Below, in pieces: positions 36,611 to 50,299 of a stretch of 64,000 nt of DNA (position 1 is its first letter; every line of letters starts with the position of its first letter). Source of the stretch: Viscum album (taxonomy: Eukaryota > Streptophyta > Magnoliopsida > Santalales > Viscaceae). Position numbers and translations under genes: made by a program. Below the pieces are notes generated by a model, which was given only the letters and a program-made list of their open reading frames with translations, made no database searches and was not told the DNA's origin. The DNA lies in assembly GCA_963277665.1 (NCBI GenBank), contig OY728165.1:1152424050-1152488049 (forward strand), in the 5' to 3' direction.

Positions 36611-38798
36611 CTGTATCATGAATATAAATATGTATCTAATGAAATAAAATTAATATTTTTTGAATATTATATAATATTAACCTGTTTTTATAACATATAT
36701 GTTTTGTTACAAAACATGCATAAGATAATAAAGAAATTAGCACCCAAATCAAAAGTGATAATGAATGATTACTTACGAGCGGGTACTAAGATAATATAAA
36801 ATGTTCATGTATGATGTTATAAGTATTTACATGGGTATTTTTAAGATAATAAATTTTTAAAAACTACTATATAATAGGGTAATGTGTGATAAACTAAAGA
36901 GATCAATTTGGTAAGGGGTTTATAAACTAAATGTCCATTCATTTGGTGGTACAACTAATCTATTGACTGTATTTTCAAAAACAATGGTCTAAAATGACTT
37001 TTAATTATTTATATTATTTTTAAATTATTTTATATAGATATATCACTTTTACAAATAATCATTTCATTTGATAACTCTTAATTCAATGGTATAAACATTG
37101 TAGGGATTTCAACACAAACTTCCTTCTATGAGACACATGTTCTATTATACACATAATATCATTGTAATGTTTTATATATATCATATATTAATATTATACA
37201 ATTAATCCTTCATATATTGTGATGTTTTAATAAATAATTAATCTTATTCTTTTATGAGAATATATGATTCATAATTTAGAAATGTTGTAATGGTTTTTGA
37301 TTCAAAATCACTTTGATTGTGATTACATATTCTATAAATTACATTTAATGAAATTATTTGATCATTATAAAATAATAAAATTATATTTCACTCTCTTATA
37401 GTTATTAGTTATTTTTAAAATTAAAAGAATAAATATAGTCTCTTTATTACATAATATTGTTTAGAATATTCATTTATAAAAATATGAATTCATTTCACCA
37501 TTTATTCAAAAATCATTGTTCTCCCAAATAAATATTTTCAAAAAAAAAATATAATAATTTTTTTATATATGATTTATTAAAGTAAATAAAAAATTATTTT
37601 GATTTTCCCAAAAATATCAAAATAATTTTCGATATCATTTTCAAAAAACAACTAATTTTTTCATTTATAAAAAAAGTATAAGTTTTTTTAAAATGTCTTT
37701 GGCGTTAATGGAACTTTTCTCCATCATGAACATTAAATATTTTAAATATTATTTTTTATGTTCAAATTTTTATTTTTGAAATAATTTTTTAATGTTCAAA
37801 AATGGTTTATATTTTAAATAATTTTTTTCAAAATGTAATCGATATTTTTCTCAGCTAATATTTAATGTTTTATTTGAAAATCATTTTTCATCTATGATAT
37901 TGTAATTTTGTTTACACAGAGTGAAAATTTTATTTTAATGATGAACATTTTAATCTATTTAACAATTTTTAATCAACCAAAACAATATTTGATGTTGTGA
38001 ATTTATTTTTTAATATATTTAAATGGCTCTCAAATATATAAATATTTTATTCTCCCTTCCATGAAATTGTAATACATGGCTTAGGAATATTCTCCAAATG
38101 CATTAAATAAAATATTTCTTTTTTTATGAAATTATGTAAAACTATGAAATAGATTTTTATTCCATTGGAAATTCTTATGTAATGCCTATGATTGGTTTTC
38201 AGAATATCGAACACATTGATCATAAATATGATAATATTGGTGAACCTGTATAGCACACCAATTAATTGGGTAATGTTATATTCTAATGAGATGTCATAAA
38301 TTATATAACGGAGTGAAATGAATACATTATGGGATTATTTGCATCTTGTGATGTTTTCATATAAGACATATTTTACATGTGTATATGTAATATTTCATTA
38401 AATATCATCTTCCTCATTTTTACATTATCTACTAATACCATATCATTTATGTTATGTTTTCACATGTATACTCTTGTAAATTCCATTTATATTTTCTTGT
38501 TATACATTTGAATTAAACAAAATGCTTCTTTATCCTGATTACACCATTACGGGGATTTTTAGCTCACCCATTTCATTATGTATTCTATAGTTTATCCCAT
38601 GTAGTTTTAGGAACCCGAAATTATATTAGGTGTTTACTTGGGAGAATGACATAGGGATTTCATGATCTGGTCTCCAAATATTTATTATGAACCTATTCTA
38701 CTTTAGTCATATATGGAACGTTATATTTTTGTTGTATAAATGGATAATAATGTTTAGAAGCTATAAAATATTAATTATAAAAATCCTAGGTCATCATA

Positions 38799-41700
38799 TC
38801 TTGAAGAATCGAAGATTTTCAATATATATTCTCAATATGTATGATGGAATATATTTTAATTCCTTCTGTTGATCAGGTTTTGGAAGTACTATTTGGCATT
38901 TCTCATTCAAATATTATTAATAATAATATAAGACCAAGTGAGAAAACACCAATTGAATATATAAAAGTATAATTTTAAAGAGAAGGTGGATATAAATCTG
39001 AAGTCAAATATATGAAATCAATATCTGTTTAGATTAAGTATGGTTGTAGGAATTCATCATAATATTCATCTCCATTAATAGTTTTTTTGATACCCCTTAT
39101 ATTCCATTCCCATTCTCTTTAAAAAAAATGATATCAATGAATTAAAATCATATATGACAGGGGTATTAAAATAATAATTTCAACTTAGGAAATTATATTG
39201 ATCCGATACGGGATGTAGATATATATTTGTTAATGATGTTTGTCATATTTAATCTTTATCTAAAATTTCATTTCATTTATCAAATAATGATAAAATAGAT
39301 TAAGTAAATTATAGAACAGGTCAGTGCTTTGTTGGAATATATTTATGTTATATCGTTGTAGTTAGAACTAATGTATCACAATATTGTTTTTAAAAAATCA
39401 ACATCCATTTCTATACCAAATGATTTATTATTACCTCTGTTTATAAATATATAAATATAGATATAATAAGATATTAGTTAAATTCTTTTTCATACATGTT
39501 TTAAGGAACACCAAAAGATGTATTTCACATTTTTCGAAATCATATTACTAAAACAATTTTGATAATTAGAAAGGAAACAAAATAGGTCATAAAAGGAACA
39601 TATTCTATAAAATGATCAATTAATTTCGATCATAAAATTATATCCACTAATTAATATTATAAATATAAGTTTATATCATTTTCTAGTAACATAATGAAGC
39701 CACATTTGACCCAATAATTGATGTCTTGTAATCAAATGCTCAAAATTTTAAATCATTTTTCTAGATGATATATTGGTAGATATTGATGAATATTTTAAAG
39801 GAATGGAACATATATATCATGAATCCAAAAAGTATCCCAGGTTTCAGGATCCCTACATATTAATTTTCGAAAATAGATATCTTAGATCTAATTTCTAGAC
39901 ATATTACCTTAACCCTTTGTAATAGAACATCATCCATTACCCATTTTGGATTTTATCCTAGAGAAGTATCCCATCATCTCATGTTTTTTTCCACATTGTG
40001 GTACTAAAGACACTAAAAAAATATAAATATTCACCACCTAACCAATATACCCAGCCTTCCTCAGTCAGTAACACTAAAAGAAAATATCTCATCAGACTTG
40101 ATGAGATCATGGATGTGTCTAATTCCAAGTCATATTTTAAATCTTAAATGGGACACTGTCATTTAGATATTTTCTAGTATAATTTTATATTTATAGAACA
40201 CATTTTTTCAAACATAATATATTGGATTAATTCATTATATTAGAGGTTAATTTTTACCAAAATATAAAATTAAATAATCCCAAAATGGGGATTAATTTTT
40301 TGAAATTATTTTTTACCATGGGAGAAATTTTTTTTTTAATTAATGTGATTCTGGACATGGTTGTTAATGTGTATTTTTTATAATACGTATCTTATGATGA
40401 ATTAAATTTATATCTTCTTATATATCAACGCGTATTATCTTTAAAAATGGGGATATTATTGTAATAGTACAACACATAGTTATTGTAATTATCTATAATG
40501 AGGTTTCATATGTTTTTAATTAATTTAATGTTTTTTAATGTCATTTGTTTATTTGAAATAAATAAAAAAATAGACAAAAATGATATTTCTTAAAACCCTA
40601 CAATATTTTTTTAACTATTAATATGATCAATTAACCATATAACATTAAAATCCATGTTACCATGTGAAAGGTGATTAAATATCTCTAACGCTTTTACTAA
40701 TCATGTTCCTATATTTTAGTGAAAATAAAAACTTTGTACATTCCACATAAAATATGTTTATACTGCAAGAAAAAATAACCTATCATAATGAAAATGTTAC
40801 TACATCAAAAATTATTACATACTGACCATAGAATAAAATGAAGATACCATTTGAACTAGTGCAGTTGCAACATAAAGGATAGAAAATTCATGTGAAGTAA
40901 TATATCTATCACATGATGGTATAAAGTGACCTTATGAACTAATATTCTGACCGTCCCATGTATCATCTAATTGATCACTCCAACTGAACAAGTAATAATG
41001 TAGCTATCCTTTAATTTAAAATAATTGACTGCACATATAATTCTCATTGGAGTTTTTTTAATTCTACAATAACTATACTTTGGGAATTTACATTTAGGGA
41101 ATGTGTAATTGTGAATACATTGAGTATAAAGAATAAATAATTAATATTATAAAAATTTTAATTTATATAAATGATCTCCTTTATATCAAAATCCACTCAT
41201 GAAAAAGAAATATCTATATTGAATATTTGTCTTATTGAAATTGACTAATAAAAGAGGGCTCACTATGAATAATCCAAGACACTTTTTCATTAATTTTCAA
41301 TGAAAAATTGATTGATCCCACTAAGAGAATAATTTATGGACTGAAAAAAAATAACTGATGATTGTATTATGCACTAGAAAGTAATAACAATTTATGCTAT
41401 TTCCTCACTCTATTTTAGATTATATTATAAGATGCATTTATTATACTCAATTGATTAATTATAGACGGATCATGTGTGATATATTAGGATTATTATCTAC
41501 ACCTAAACTCTCTCTCTCACACACACACACACTCTCTCTCTCTCTCTCACATTTACATCAGTTTTCCAGCACATAATAGTATAATTAGTTGGGTATCATG
41601 GAATAACAATGTGCAATTGTTACATTTTGGTTATCCCATGTTAAACAGTGTAAGGGACTGTTTATCATGGACGTATTTTTTTTATTGTTTTTAATTATAA

Positions 41701-43329
41701 ATCACGATCCATTTATGGGAATTAGTTTATTATTTTATAAAATTATTCATAATGGTTGATTCCTATATAGAGAGGACTTGGTCATAGCTTGATAATATTC
41801 CATTCATGTTTATTATACTATCTCATTTCCATTTGTAGTTTCATTATTTTTAGTGGAAAACTAGTATCTATTTTAAAAACTATAATGGTAAAACAACACT
41901 CAAAAAGTGAAAATCATTTTTTATTTTTTATACGGTGTATTCATACGATTAAATCTATTTAAAAGTAAGAATGGGTTCCAAACTTATTAAACAATGTCTT
42001 GATCCAACATATAATCACATTTTTTAATTATCTAATTATATAACTCTATTATTTTAGTTAACTGTTTGGTTTAGTATAAAATTGGGGAAATAGATTTAAA
42101 TTCCATTAAATATAAAATTTAATTATTAACTGAATTCACACACTGATTGGTGCACTTAGACCAATATCAGCGAACTAATTATTATAGGTTGGTAGTCACC
42201 CTCACTATGATTATTCCATTTTATCACATCAAATCTAAAATATATGATGTTAAAATTTGTATCATTTATATTACTTATAATTATGTGTTTGAGAAATATT
42301 ATCTCTATTTCTCAATATGGGTTTTTTAAGAACACCATTTCTCAATAGACCATGCACATTTAACATAAATTCTAAGATCAATTTTCTACCCAAGTCTCAT
42401 TTATTATCATTGAGACAATATTAATTAAACTTAAATTATACACATACCCTTAGTAGTGTAATTAAAAGGATGTAATTTTTATAAGACCTCAATAATTAGA
42501 TTTATATTTTATGTATTTAAATAATAAATATAATGAATCCATTCATGATATTTTCTATATTATCATTGGTATATAGATTCATTCTAGGTTTGATATAAAC
42601 TCGATGTATAAATTTTGACAACATTTATTAAAAAATATATTATTAGCAATCCCAGAAAATCTTGGTTAAAGGATATATATTGTATAAAACATGAATATTC
42701 ACTTAATATAGATATTATATTCACTAGTCTCTCAATTATTGTGGAGTTTATAAATCATTTTTATCATATAATAATACCACCAATTTTTCCTGGTATAATG
42801 ACATTATGATATAACAAATTTATTTCCATAGGTTTCTAAACATTTTTGTCATTGATCATAGAGAACCAATAACATAATTTAAAATTATAATCAAATAATA
42901 TATAATAAATAGAAGGGTGAATACATGTAATGGGAACCCTTATATAACTGTGAGTTTTATAACTCTGGGAATTCATTGTTCATAGCATAGGTAGAATTTA
43001 CAGCATTTGAATGTGAAAATGTACAATGTCATACCTGATCCAAATCATTCAGTGGTCAAAATGAAAAATAAATAATGTTCTTTTACCACTACCATATTTA
43101 TCATCCATGGTGTAGAAAAATGGTAGTTCTAAGACAACACATATAAATTCATTTTGGACCATCACTTCTCCCTTGGGAAATATATGATATTCTCACTAGG
43201 TCATTCAACCTAACCCAATTATATAACACTATTATATTTTTTAATTGTAATAATTTTCCTTATAAATATGTATAAAGGAACAAATTTGGGTAAATATACC
43301 ATTTCATCAGCATCATCATATAATTTATT
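38799..43329. other. AT-rich DNA, no gene recognised
   Basis: Four and a half kb between elements B and C hold no readable domain. Short open frames (38687-38872, 41394-41576, 42147-42329, 42615-42809) lack motifs. A short RT-like fragment (FLDDILV near 39762) is too isolated to call. A CT/CA microsatellite lies at 41507-41550. Confidence 0.5.
41507..41550. repeat. (CT)n(CA)n(CT)n compound microsatellite
   Basis: A CT run, then a CA run of about eight repeats, then a second CT run. It also supplies the Ser/Leu/Thr/His-repeat end of a spurious frame (41394-41576). Confidence 0.95.
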
Positions 43330-44180
43330 ATTATAAGAAAACACCCAAGGGTTAGAAGAAGCCAAGGCTCACAAGGGCTAGAATTAGTGCAGACTGAGGG
43401 TATACCATCGAATCAAGTTGAACCCTTTGGGTTTCAAGGAAATGAAATTGTGAAGGACAAGGGGGTTGGAGACGATGACATTAAGGGATAAAAGTTGGTC
43501 CATAATATGATTACCCTCACTCTATGAGGGTAGTACTTTTGTATGGCTAATGAGCATGGATCTTTATCTTCTAGTGATGTATTTAATTAACTAGGGTGAT
43601 GGGAAAGGTCTAAGAAAGTCATCATGCATTATCATATAGTCAGTTTCATCCTCTGAAAGTTCAATAATCATTTGTATGAAAATATTGAGATTCTAGAACA
43701 TAGTTTTAGCGTCCCCTTATTAGGTAAAATATGAAACCATGGTTGGAGGAGAATGTAAGGATCACTCACCCGTTATTATCATGAACCATGCCTCCACCGC
43801 AAAGGACCCCCATGTAGTAGAAGCCATCCAAATTCAGTTTAAGAACCCTAAAGTGGGATTTCCATCAATCCCAATGGCATCTGGTGGATCATGGATGTGG
43901 CTAAGGTTCATGGGAATACCTTTGAAGAAAATAGAGGGAAGGAGCCTCCCACATGTGGTTGAGTATATGAGAAATTCCCATAAGAATATTTTTGGCTCTG
44001 ATGATGATGGTTCCAATAGAGGAGGAGATCCCATCATGCCTCTCCCGGTTTATTTCTTGAAATATGCACCAAAACTCTGCATGTAATATAGTGGTACGAG
44101 CCTCCTACTCCGGACCTTCTCCCAATACATGGAATAACCATTCCAAGAACAAAGCCTCGACCATGTTGGAATCCAAAAGG
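43330..44180 (+). other. GC-richer island with open frame, possible gene fragment
   Basis: Base composition changes abruptly from the surrounding AT-rich DNA to mixed sequence with normal-looking codons. The frame 43739-44086 (115 codons) has a balanced amino-acid mix, including HASTAKDPHVVEAIQIQFKN, a Trp/Met/Gly-rich SGGSWMWLRFMGIPLKKIEG, and an acidic/Gly SDDDGSNRGGDP stretch. I do not recognise it. Upstream, 43390-43490 also reads like former coding sequence (LVQTEGIPSNQVEPFGFQGN). It could be an exon fragment of a host gene, a captured gene piece in a transposon, or part of another retroelement. It ends about 80 bp before element C. Confidence 0.4.
43739..44086 (+). CDS. Hypothetical protein fragment, 115 codons
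   Basis: The start ATG at 43739 follows an in-frame stop at 43721-43723, so the frame is bounded on both sides. No signal peptide, membrane helix or known catalytic motif is visible. Composition is unlike all AT-driven frames in the window (few Ile/Asn/Lys runs, several Gly, Pro, Trp), which argues it derives from a real coding sequence. Whether it is expressed cannot be told. Confidence 0.35.
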   Translation: MVGGECKDHSPVIIMNHASTAKDPHVVEAIQIQFKNPKVGFPSIPMASGGSWMWLRFMGIPLKKIEGRSLPHVVEYMRNSHKNIFGSDDDGSNRGGDPIMPLPVYFLKYAPKLCM

Positions 44181-45500
44181 TTTGTGACTATATTATTTTT
44201 TAGGAACTAATTCTTCAATATTCTTGGTTGATGGATCCACGAACTATTGAATATATGAAAAAATTACCACAATATGTTTTTTATGGACATGTTTTCAAAT
44301 GAATTAATTTTCATTGATGATTTAAAATCGACTAAGTCCAACATCCCATTCAAATGAAAATGACTTATAATACATTATATGCGACATTGAGTTTTACCCA
44401 CAAAAAATCTATTAATAAAATATTATATTAAAACAAAACCTAGATATTATGTTAGTGGTTATGAATTGAACTATCTAACATAAAAATCAATGGTTTATTG
44501 AAATTATAATTTAATTCATTAGATATAATGAACCAATTGAATATAAAGGGAGTATTTTTATAAAAAAATTGTTATTCTCAAAAGATGTTTTCCAATAATA
44601 AAATAATTTAATTACAATTATAGGGAGATATTAATATAATTTATACCTTATATATTCAATGAAATATATTTGAAAAATAAATATATTCAATTTTCATAAA
44701 ATTAGAACAAAACCAATTTTATACATACAACCGTATATTTATATTAAGATACATTAACCACCATTTGATGGTGAACCTACATTAAATATAATTTATTGAA
44801 CTTATACATTTAGAAAATGTTCAAATTTACTTCATTTTTTAATTTTAATCCTATAAATTAGTTTAGGTTTAAAGTCTAGTATTTCTCTATTATGTTACAA
44901 TGTTTAATTAATACTTAGAAAATATTAATATTTAAATCAATACATCTTTTTCATATAATTTATTTTTAGAGTTAAATTTAATTTTATGGTGATTTTAACA
45001 TTTATTTAGATTATATTTTTACTAATAAATCCAATTTAGGTAATATGATTCAATTTCATTTTGAAATTGAAAATAAAAACATGACAATCTTTTGAATGTT
45101 TTTAATTTAAAACATATATTATCATCCCATCTGTAGAAATATATAAAATTTAATATCTACAACTTATGAGATTGTAAGTTGAAAAAATGGATTACATGTA
45201 TTTATTTAGACTAACATGTAATTTATAATTATTTTATCTGGGTTTTGGATGAAAATATTAATGAATGTATTTAAAATTATTGTAAATGATTATGGTTAAA
45301 TTAAGCTTAATAAGGGAATAAAACATTAACTGATGCATAAAATCATCCTATAAAAAATCCTAATACATTTTATGGAAATATTTAGACTGTCTCCTCAAGA
45401 TTATTTAATTTATACAAATATTAGATTTAATTTAAATTAAACAAATTTTGTATGGTTTTCTCTTTTCCAAAATTTTACAGGAGTACAACTCGTCCTCAAT

Positions 45501-45507
45501 TATAAAA
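45501..45507 (+). promoter_or_regulatory. TATA box of LTR C1
   Basis: TATAAAA after CGTCCTCAAT and before AGCCTC. In the right LTR the matching site at 54148-54154 is TACAAAA, so only the left copy keeps a consensus box. Confidence 0.65.
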
Positions 45508-45839
45508 AGCCTCATCTACTACCTCATCCTCACACATCACAATACCAATTGGATCGACCCAAATATACAAAAATTGCTCCCCCCCAAATCCCTCAAATTC
45601 TTCAAAATCACTCACTTGGGATTAAATCCTTCCAAGTAATACCATTGGTGCCAACTAATTGTAGTTACATGATTAAGAGGTAACACCCACCCTCATAATT
45701 CATTCATTTATTTTATTTCTACATTGACTAAAATAATCATATTACAAGATTTTATAATAAAAAAAATATATCTAGTATACAAAGTTGTTTTTATTCTATG
45801 ATTTTTAACAACTGTTATACACAATTTTATCTAACACGT

Positions 45840-46280
45840 AACGAACATACCGTTTACGTGTTCGGGGAACCACCGCCTCACTTAATGTTGATTTACATTT
45901 AACATTTAACAAATATCAAGGATGAAATGATGATTGGAAATATATTTATATATTTTATATATTATATTTTGAATGATTATACGTTTCATTAATTCTTCTA
46001 AAACCCATATATCTAAATATTCAATTTTGTGTCAATACAACAATTTCATTTCAAAAAGTGTAGACTAAAACCAACTCATAGATATTTGATTAATTTATAC
46101 AATAAATAAAATTAATTAAAGATGGGTTTAGTGAATCTATATGATATATTAAGGAGTATTTTTTAATTATATATATATATACATATCTCTTTATATCATC
46201 CTGACAATTAAACATAAATCGATTTCATGTATACAAATGAATTTTCATCTCCCTGAACATTGTAGTCAATTTTATACTTC
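45840..46280 (+). repeat. Three-unit ~190-bp repeat in LTR C1
   Basis: Cores at about 45869 (ACCACCG after TTACGTGTTCGGGG), 46064 (GACTAAAACC) and 46240 (CATGTATACAAATGA then TCATCTCC). The last is recognised by alignment to 54877-54920 of the right LTR. Spacing is about 195 and 178 bp. Confidence 0.55.
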
Positions 46281-48045
46281 TATATTATATAGATTATAAT
46301 AACTTAGTTGTACTGAATAAAAATTATTTTTATGTCATGTTTTAAATTCTGTGAATAATGAAATAAATATAAGGACCTATGATATAACATATTTAGACAC
46401 ATGCAAATAAAAATGTGTATATTTCCTAATGTGAAAAAATAATACCGAATTGTTAACATGTGGTTAATTGAATCCCAATAATCAAACCGTATATGGTGAT
46501 ATAAGTAATAATATAATTCTTGTGATATATTTAAAAAAATTATTTATTATATATGATGACTGAATTTGTATGATGAGATACAAGACACAAGGTAAGGGAA
46601 TTACCTCCCACGTATAACATTCATGACATATATTCAATGTTTATTAAAAATTTCATTTGCCTAATGTATATATTAATAATGAATGTATTATATGAATCTT
46701 ATTATTTAATTTATTGTTATTTACATATACATCATATCTTTTTTATTTAGTGGGGTTTTAATTTCAGTTGTTTTTTAATATTCTTTTGCATTTTTTTCAT
46801 GGAAAATAGTTTTGAAAAGGTTTTTAATATTTTTTTGTAGGTTTCAAGGAGAATGGTTGTCAATTTTTTTTATATATTAAATTATATTTTTCCAATTTTA
46901 ATTTCAAAATAAAATATTTATCAAATTTAATATGATTAAAAAATATTCAATGAATTAGGATATTTTTCTGAATAAATGCTTTTGAAATATATTAAAAAAT
47001 TATTTTCCATCTATGAGCACATTTATTAGTGTTACTCATGCCATTTTGGGGAAATGATTTTTTGTTTCCATTCATATTATTTCTATTAATTATTTATGTT
47101 TTGATAAATTGATGTTTTTATAGATGTATCTCTCTTATGGGTTATATATTTCTAAAACCCTCGTATTTTTTTTGTGTTCTGATTTTGATGAAATGATTAT
47201 GAAACCAATATATTTTTACACATGTTATGATATGACAACATGTTTATGACACATATTATATTTCATGGGTTTGGATATTATTGTTTTTTATTTATATTGA
47301 CTTATATGTATGATTACATTATGAGTTATTTGATACATATATCTCCCTCTAATGCATTGGGTAATGATTCGTATCTCATGAGATATAGATGTCATGAATG
47401 AGTAGTGAACTCAGATTAGTATTAAAAGGTTGGAACAATATTTGAACTTGGTTCCATAACACTTGGTTGGATTAGAGAGTAAACCCAGCTCAGTAAAGAA
47501 CATTTTCCACTAAGATGTTCATGGTAGGGTTTCGTAGACTACTATACAAATCATATTTTATGATTATTTGGTTTCCATAATTCCTTGTATTATTCATATG
47601 TAATTCTATCATGGATTATTTTTATTTAATTAGGATTTATGTCTAATGAACAACCAAGATATATCCTATTATTTATATTTATGATCATTTAAATTAATGG
47701 TATGTTCTTCAATTTTCATGATCATGTTTTGATGACATTATGACATTGAATATGATCACATATCTCTCTTGATTACACATACATAGAACATGTGATCACC
47801 CCATTGTATGTTTTCTCCCGACCATATTATGAAGATATGTATTAGGTTTTATTTTTCTAAGAATGGTTCCATTCGAGATGAATGTAGTTGGAGATAATGT
47901 ATATCTTTTATGTACCAGGGATTCTGTTTCCATCATTCCAATGGGACTATAATAATATAGTTTTCGGAGTCTATTGGCATAATGATTACTATATACTAAA
48001 AATTTGATCTATTATTAATTTATTCCACATTCAGTTCCTTATTGT

Positions 48046-48057
48046 TGGTATCAGAGA
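48046..48057 (+). other. Primer binding site of element C
   Basis: TGGTATCAGAGA, two bases after the 5' LTR, matches 11 of 12 bases of the initiator Met-tRNA complement, better than the site of element A. Confidence 0.85.
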
Positions 48058-48539
48058 AATGGATCAGTAATACATCAGAAATAAGGATGATAATCCATTA
48101 TTAAGAACTATAAATAAATATCTAATGATAAGTATTAGGATATTGAAAAGTGTAGGAAAATATGTTTTAATCTTTGAAAAGGATAGAGTGAGTGGTTTCC
48201 TAACAATATATCATTATTTTGATACTTCAACTGGATGTGGATATGGAACAAATATACATAGGGTTAACAACTCAAACAATATTTCTCAAGTATAACATGG
48301 GCTAATCTGTTACACGACAATGGGCCTTGTGGCACACCTATTTTGAATAAATATGCGGAAAATGCATTTTTTATTTAAAAAATCATTAGGGACAATTTTG
48401 AATGATTTAGGACTAATTTTTTATATGATTAACATAAGATAAACTAAATGTTTCATATGTTAGAAAAGGTTTCATATCATAGAAATATTTTATGTGACAT
48501 TTCATGATTATGTGGTACCTCATAATCATAATTTTTATT

Positions 48540-49120
48540 ACTATATGGTTCTTGGTTATTGTCAATGATTATAATGACAAGAAACTTCATTATTGGTGAT
48601 TGTGATGGTAAAACTAATTATTTTCCACTTGAGTAATCAAATCATGTGGAAAATCGAAACAATTATTGTTTTTATTCTCACACATATTCATAAATCTACA
48701 AATCATGGTTTAATTACAAATAAAAAATGGATTGAATAACATTTTTTTTGATTCATTCACAAGGAAACATACACCTTATTTTAGGTGGTATTCTAATCCA
48801 GTTATTTCTGAATGATAGATTTTTACAACCAAAAGAATATTCTCTATTCTTCAGTGTTAATAGCATGACAAATTCATTTTATCTATATATTGTTTACAAG
48901 GTGATGCTTACTAGTGGTGGGATATAATATATAATACATGGTATGAAAAAGATAACGAAATCTAGGAATTGAATGAGTTCAGGAACTTATTTTTTAATAT
49001 GGAACTTCTTCATACTCTTCTAACAAAGATGTATAATTAGATCCAGGAGTTGAAGGAAAAGTTTGATTATTCTATTGATACCTATGAATATAATTTCACA
49101 TGTCCTTTGATGTATACCTC
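48540..49120 (+). pseudogene. gag remnant of element C
   Basis: The clearest part is at 48903-48990: DAY-stop-WWDIIYNTWYEKDNE, with WW codons at 48915-48920, then ELNEFRNLFF. This parallels TGDTDQWW...EWREFKELF of element A. Zinc knuckles are not readable. The leader upstream (48230-48350) also aligns to that of A, including GACAATGGGCCTTGTGGCAC against GACAACGAGCCTTGTTGCAC. Confidence 0.75.
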
Positions 49121-49699
49121 ATGTATTATTATTGATCATGAATGTAAATTCGATAGGTTCTTTAGTGTATGAAATCAATTCATTAAAAGGTAATTGTCCA
49201 TAAGAGACATTAGTAGTAAAGAATAGATTGTGCAATTTGAAATCATGGTTGAAATGGAAGTTTGATTCATGTATGAACATCATGGTTTTATTATGAAAAT
49301 AAAATATAGTTTTCAATGGAAACTCTAAAAATAATGGAGAAAATAATATTATTTTTCATTTATACTCTAAACAAGGGAAGAAGCATGTAAGAATTTCTCT
49401 TAAAGGGTTTAACAAATTCTTTATGAGCATAAAATAATTTCACGGGGAAATTGATTTTTAATGTGTTGGAAAGATGATAGATAATGGTTCTAATGGTGAT
49501 GAAACTACATAAAATGAACCTCTCCAACATTAGTGATACCTATTTAATGAGAATGGGAATTTTACCAACAGTTTTCTAAACCCATGGTTTTGTGATGATG
49601 ATTGACGTTAGAAACATCTTTAGATGAGGGATATGGGTAAATATCATGCAATGAATATTTATTAATATGTGTTATGTAACTAAGTGAAAAAATTAACAT

Positions 49700-49790
49700 C
49701 TACCATCCAATATGGGAATAATAATGTATTATTTGATTATCGATCTACCCACTCTTTTATATCTATATGATTTTTAATGGTGTTTTGATT
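49700..49790 (+). pseudogene. Protease remnant of element C
   Basis: LFDYRSTHSFIS at 49729-49764 matches the active-site segment of element A (LFDSRLSHCFIS) and of the family. The Asp at 49735-49737 is kept, but Ser-Gly of the DSG triad reads Tyr-Arg. Confidence 0.8.
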
Positions 49791-50299
49791 TCACCAAAAT
49801 GATTAGATGAGGAATTAGAAGTGAAAACCTTTAATGGTATTATGATTTCAATTAATGTCTATAATACTACATTGGTTTGTGTTCATGGGTATTAGATTCC
49901 TTCAAATACTTTCATACATCCTATGGTTTAATTTGATGTCATATTAAGCAAGGATTTGATTTATCAAAATAAATATCACATCAAATTTTGAGGAAGGGAA
50001 GAAATATTTTATATTTCAGAACAATCTATGATTGAACATGAATGTGATGAAATGTAAGACATTATTGTGTAGATTACTTCTATTTTATAGGTATTATTTA
50101 CATTTAGAAGGGATTACTATCTCAAATAGATGGAGAAAAAATTGACAACAGTGATATGCTTGTTGTTCAAGAAACCCTGAATTTAATTCTAGAAGAGTTT
50201 CTTAGACATCCACAAATACATGAATTTTAGTTCTTAGTAGAACTCATAACTGGTTCTACACAAATTTCAAATACTCATTCTAGAAAATCCCTGATTGAG

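Larger units (their letters stand above)
28183..38798 (+). mobile_element. gypsy element B, pol-less, two LTRs
   Basis: LTRs of about 4.2 kb (28183-32446 and about 34543-38798) flank only about 2.1 kb. They are matched by collinear landmarks at a constant offset of about 6350 bp: the TATA box, the four-unit repeat, a TAATGAATGATTA block (30408 and 36758), and the shared ending GGTCATCATA. The interior has the leader of the family but no readable RT, RNase H or integrase. The left LTR edge is uncertain: TGTAACACCC at 28183 or CATAACACCC at 28332. Possible target repeats are weak (TATCT at 28176 and 38797). This is a deletion derivative or a non-autonomous form. Confidence 0.75.
34543..38798 (+). 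repeat. 3' LTR of element B
   Basis: Its start is set by collinearity with the left LTR (offset about 6350-6360); a second candidate start is TTTAACACCC at 34624. It ends GGTCATCATA at 38798, identical to the left LTR end. Conserved inside: ATTGGAATCAATTTC near 35170, the TATA box at 35625, the repeat units at 35960-36600, and TTAGCTCACCC near 38560, which corresponds to GAGCTCACCCC of element A at 14510. Confidence 0.75.
44262..48043 (+). repeat. 5' LTR of element C
   Basis: The left edge is approximate; by alignment AAATTACCAC at 44261-44270 stands where the right LTR has TGTTACACCC. The right edge is set by the primer site. Near 47340-47540 lies a block (TCTCCCTCTAATGCATTGGG and what follows) that corresponds to 55995-56170 of the right LTR. 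It ends CCTTATT. Confidence 0.8.

Noticed and set aside
28176..38801. TATCT flanking element B as target duplication
   Set aside because: It fits only if the LTR edges are shifted by two bases on each side relative to the alignment; kept as a weak possibility, not called.
39690..39900. Possible extra gypsy RT (FLDDILVDIDEYFKGMEHIYH, preceded by MKPHLTQ)
   Set aside because: Looks like the RT active-site region, but the rest of RT, RNase H and integrase cannot be read on either side, and the match spans a presumed gap. Too weak to annotate.
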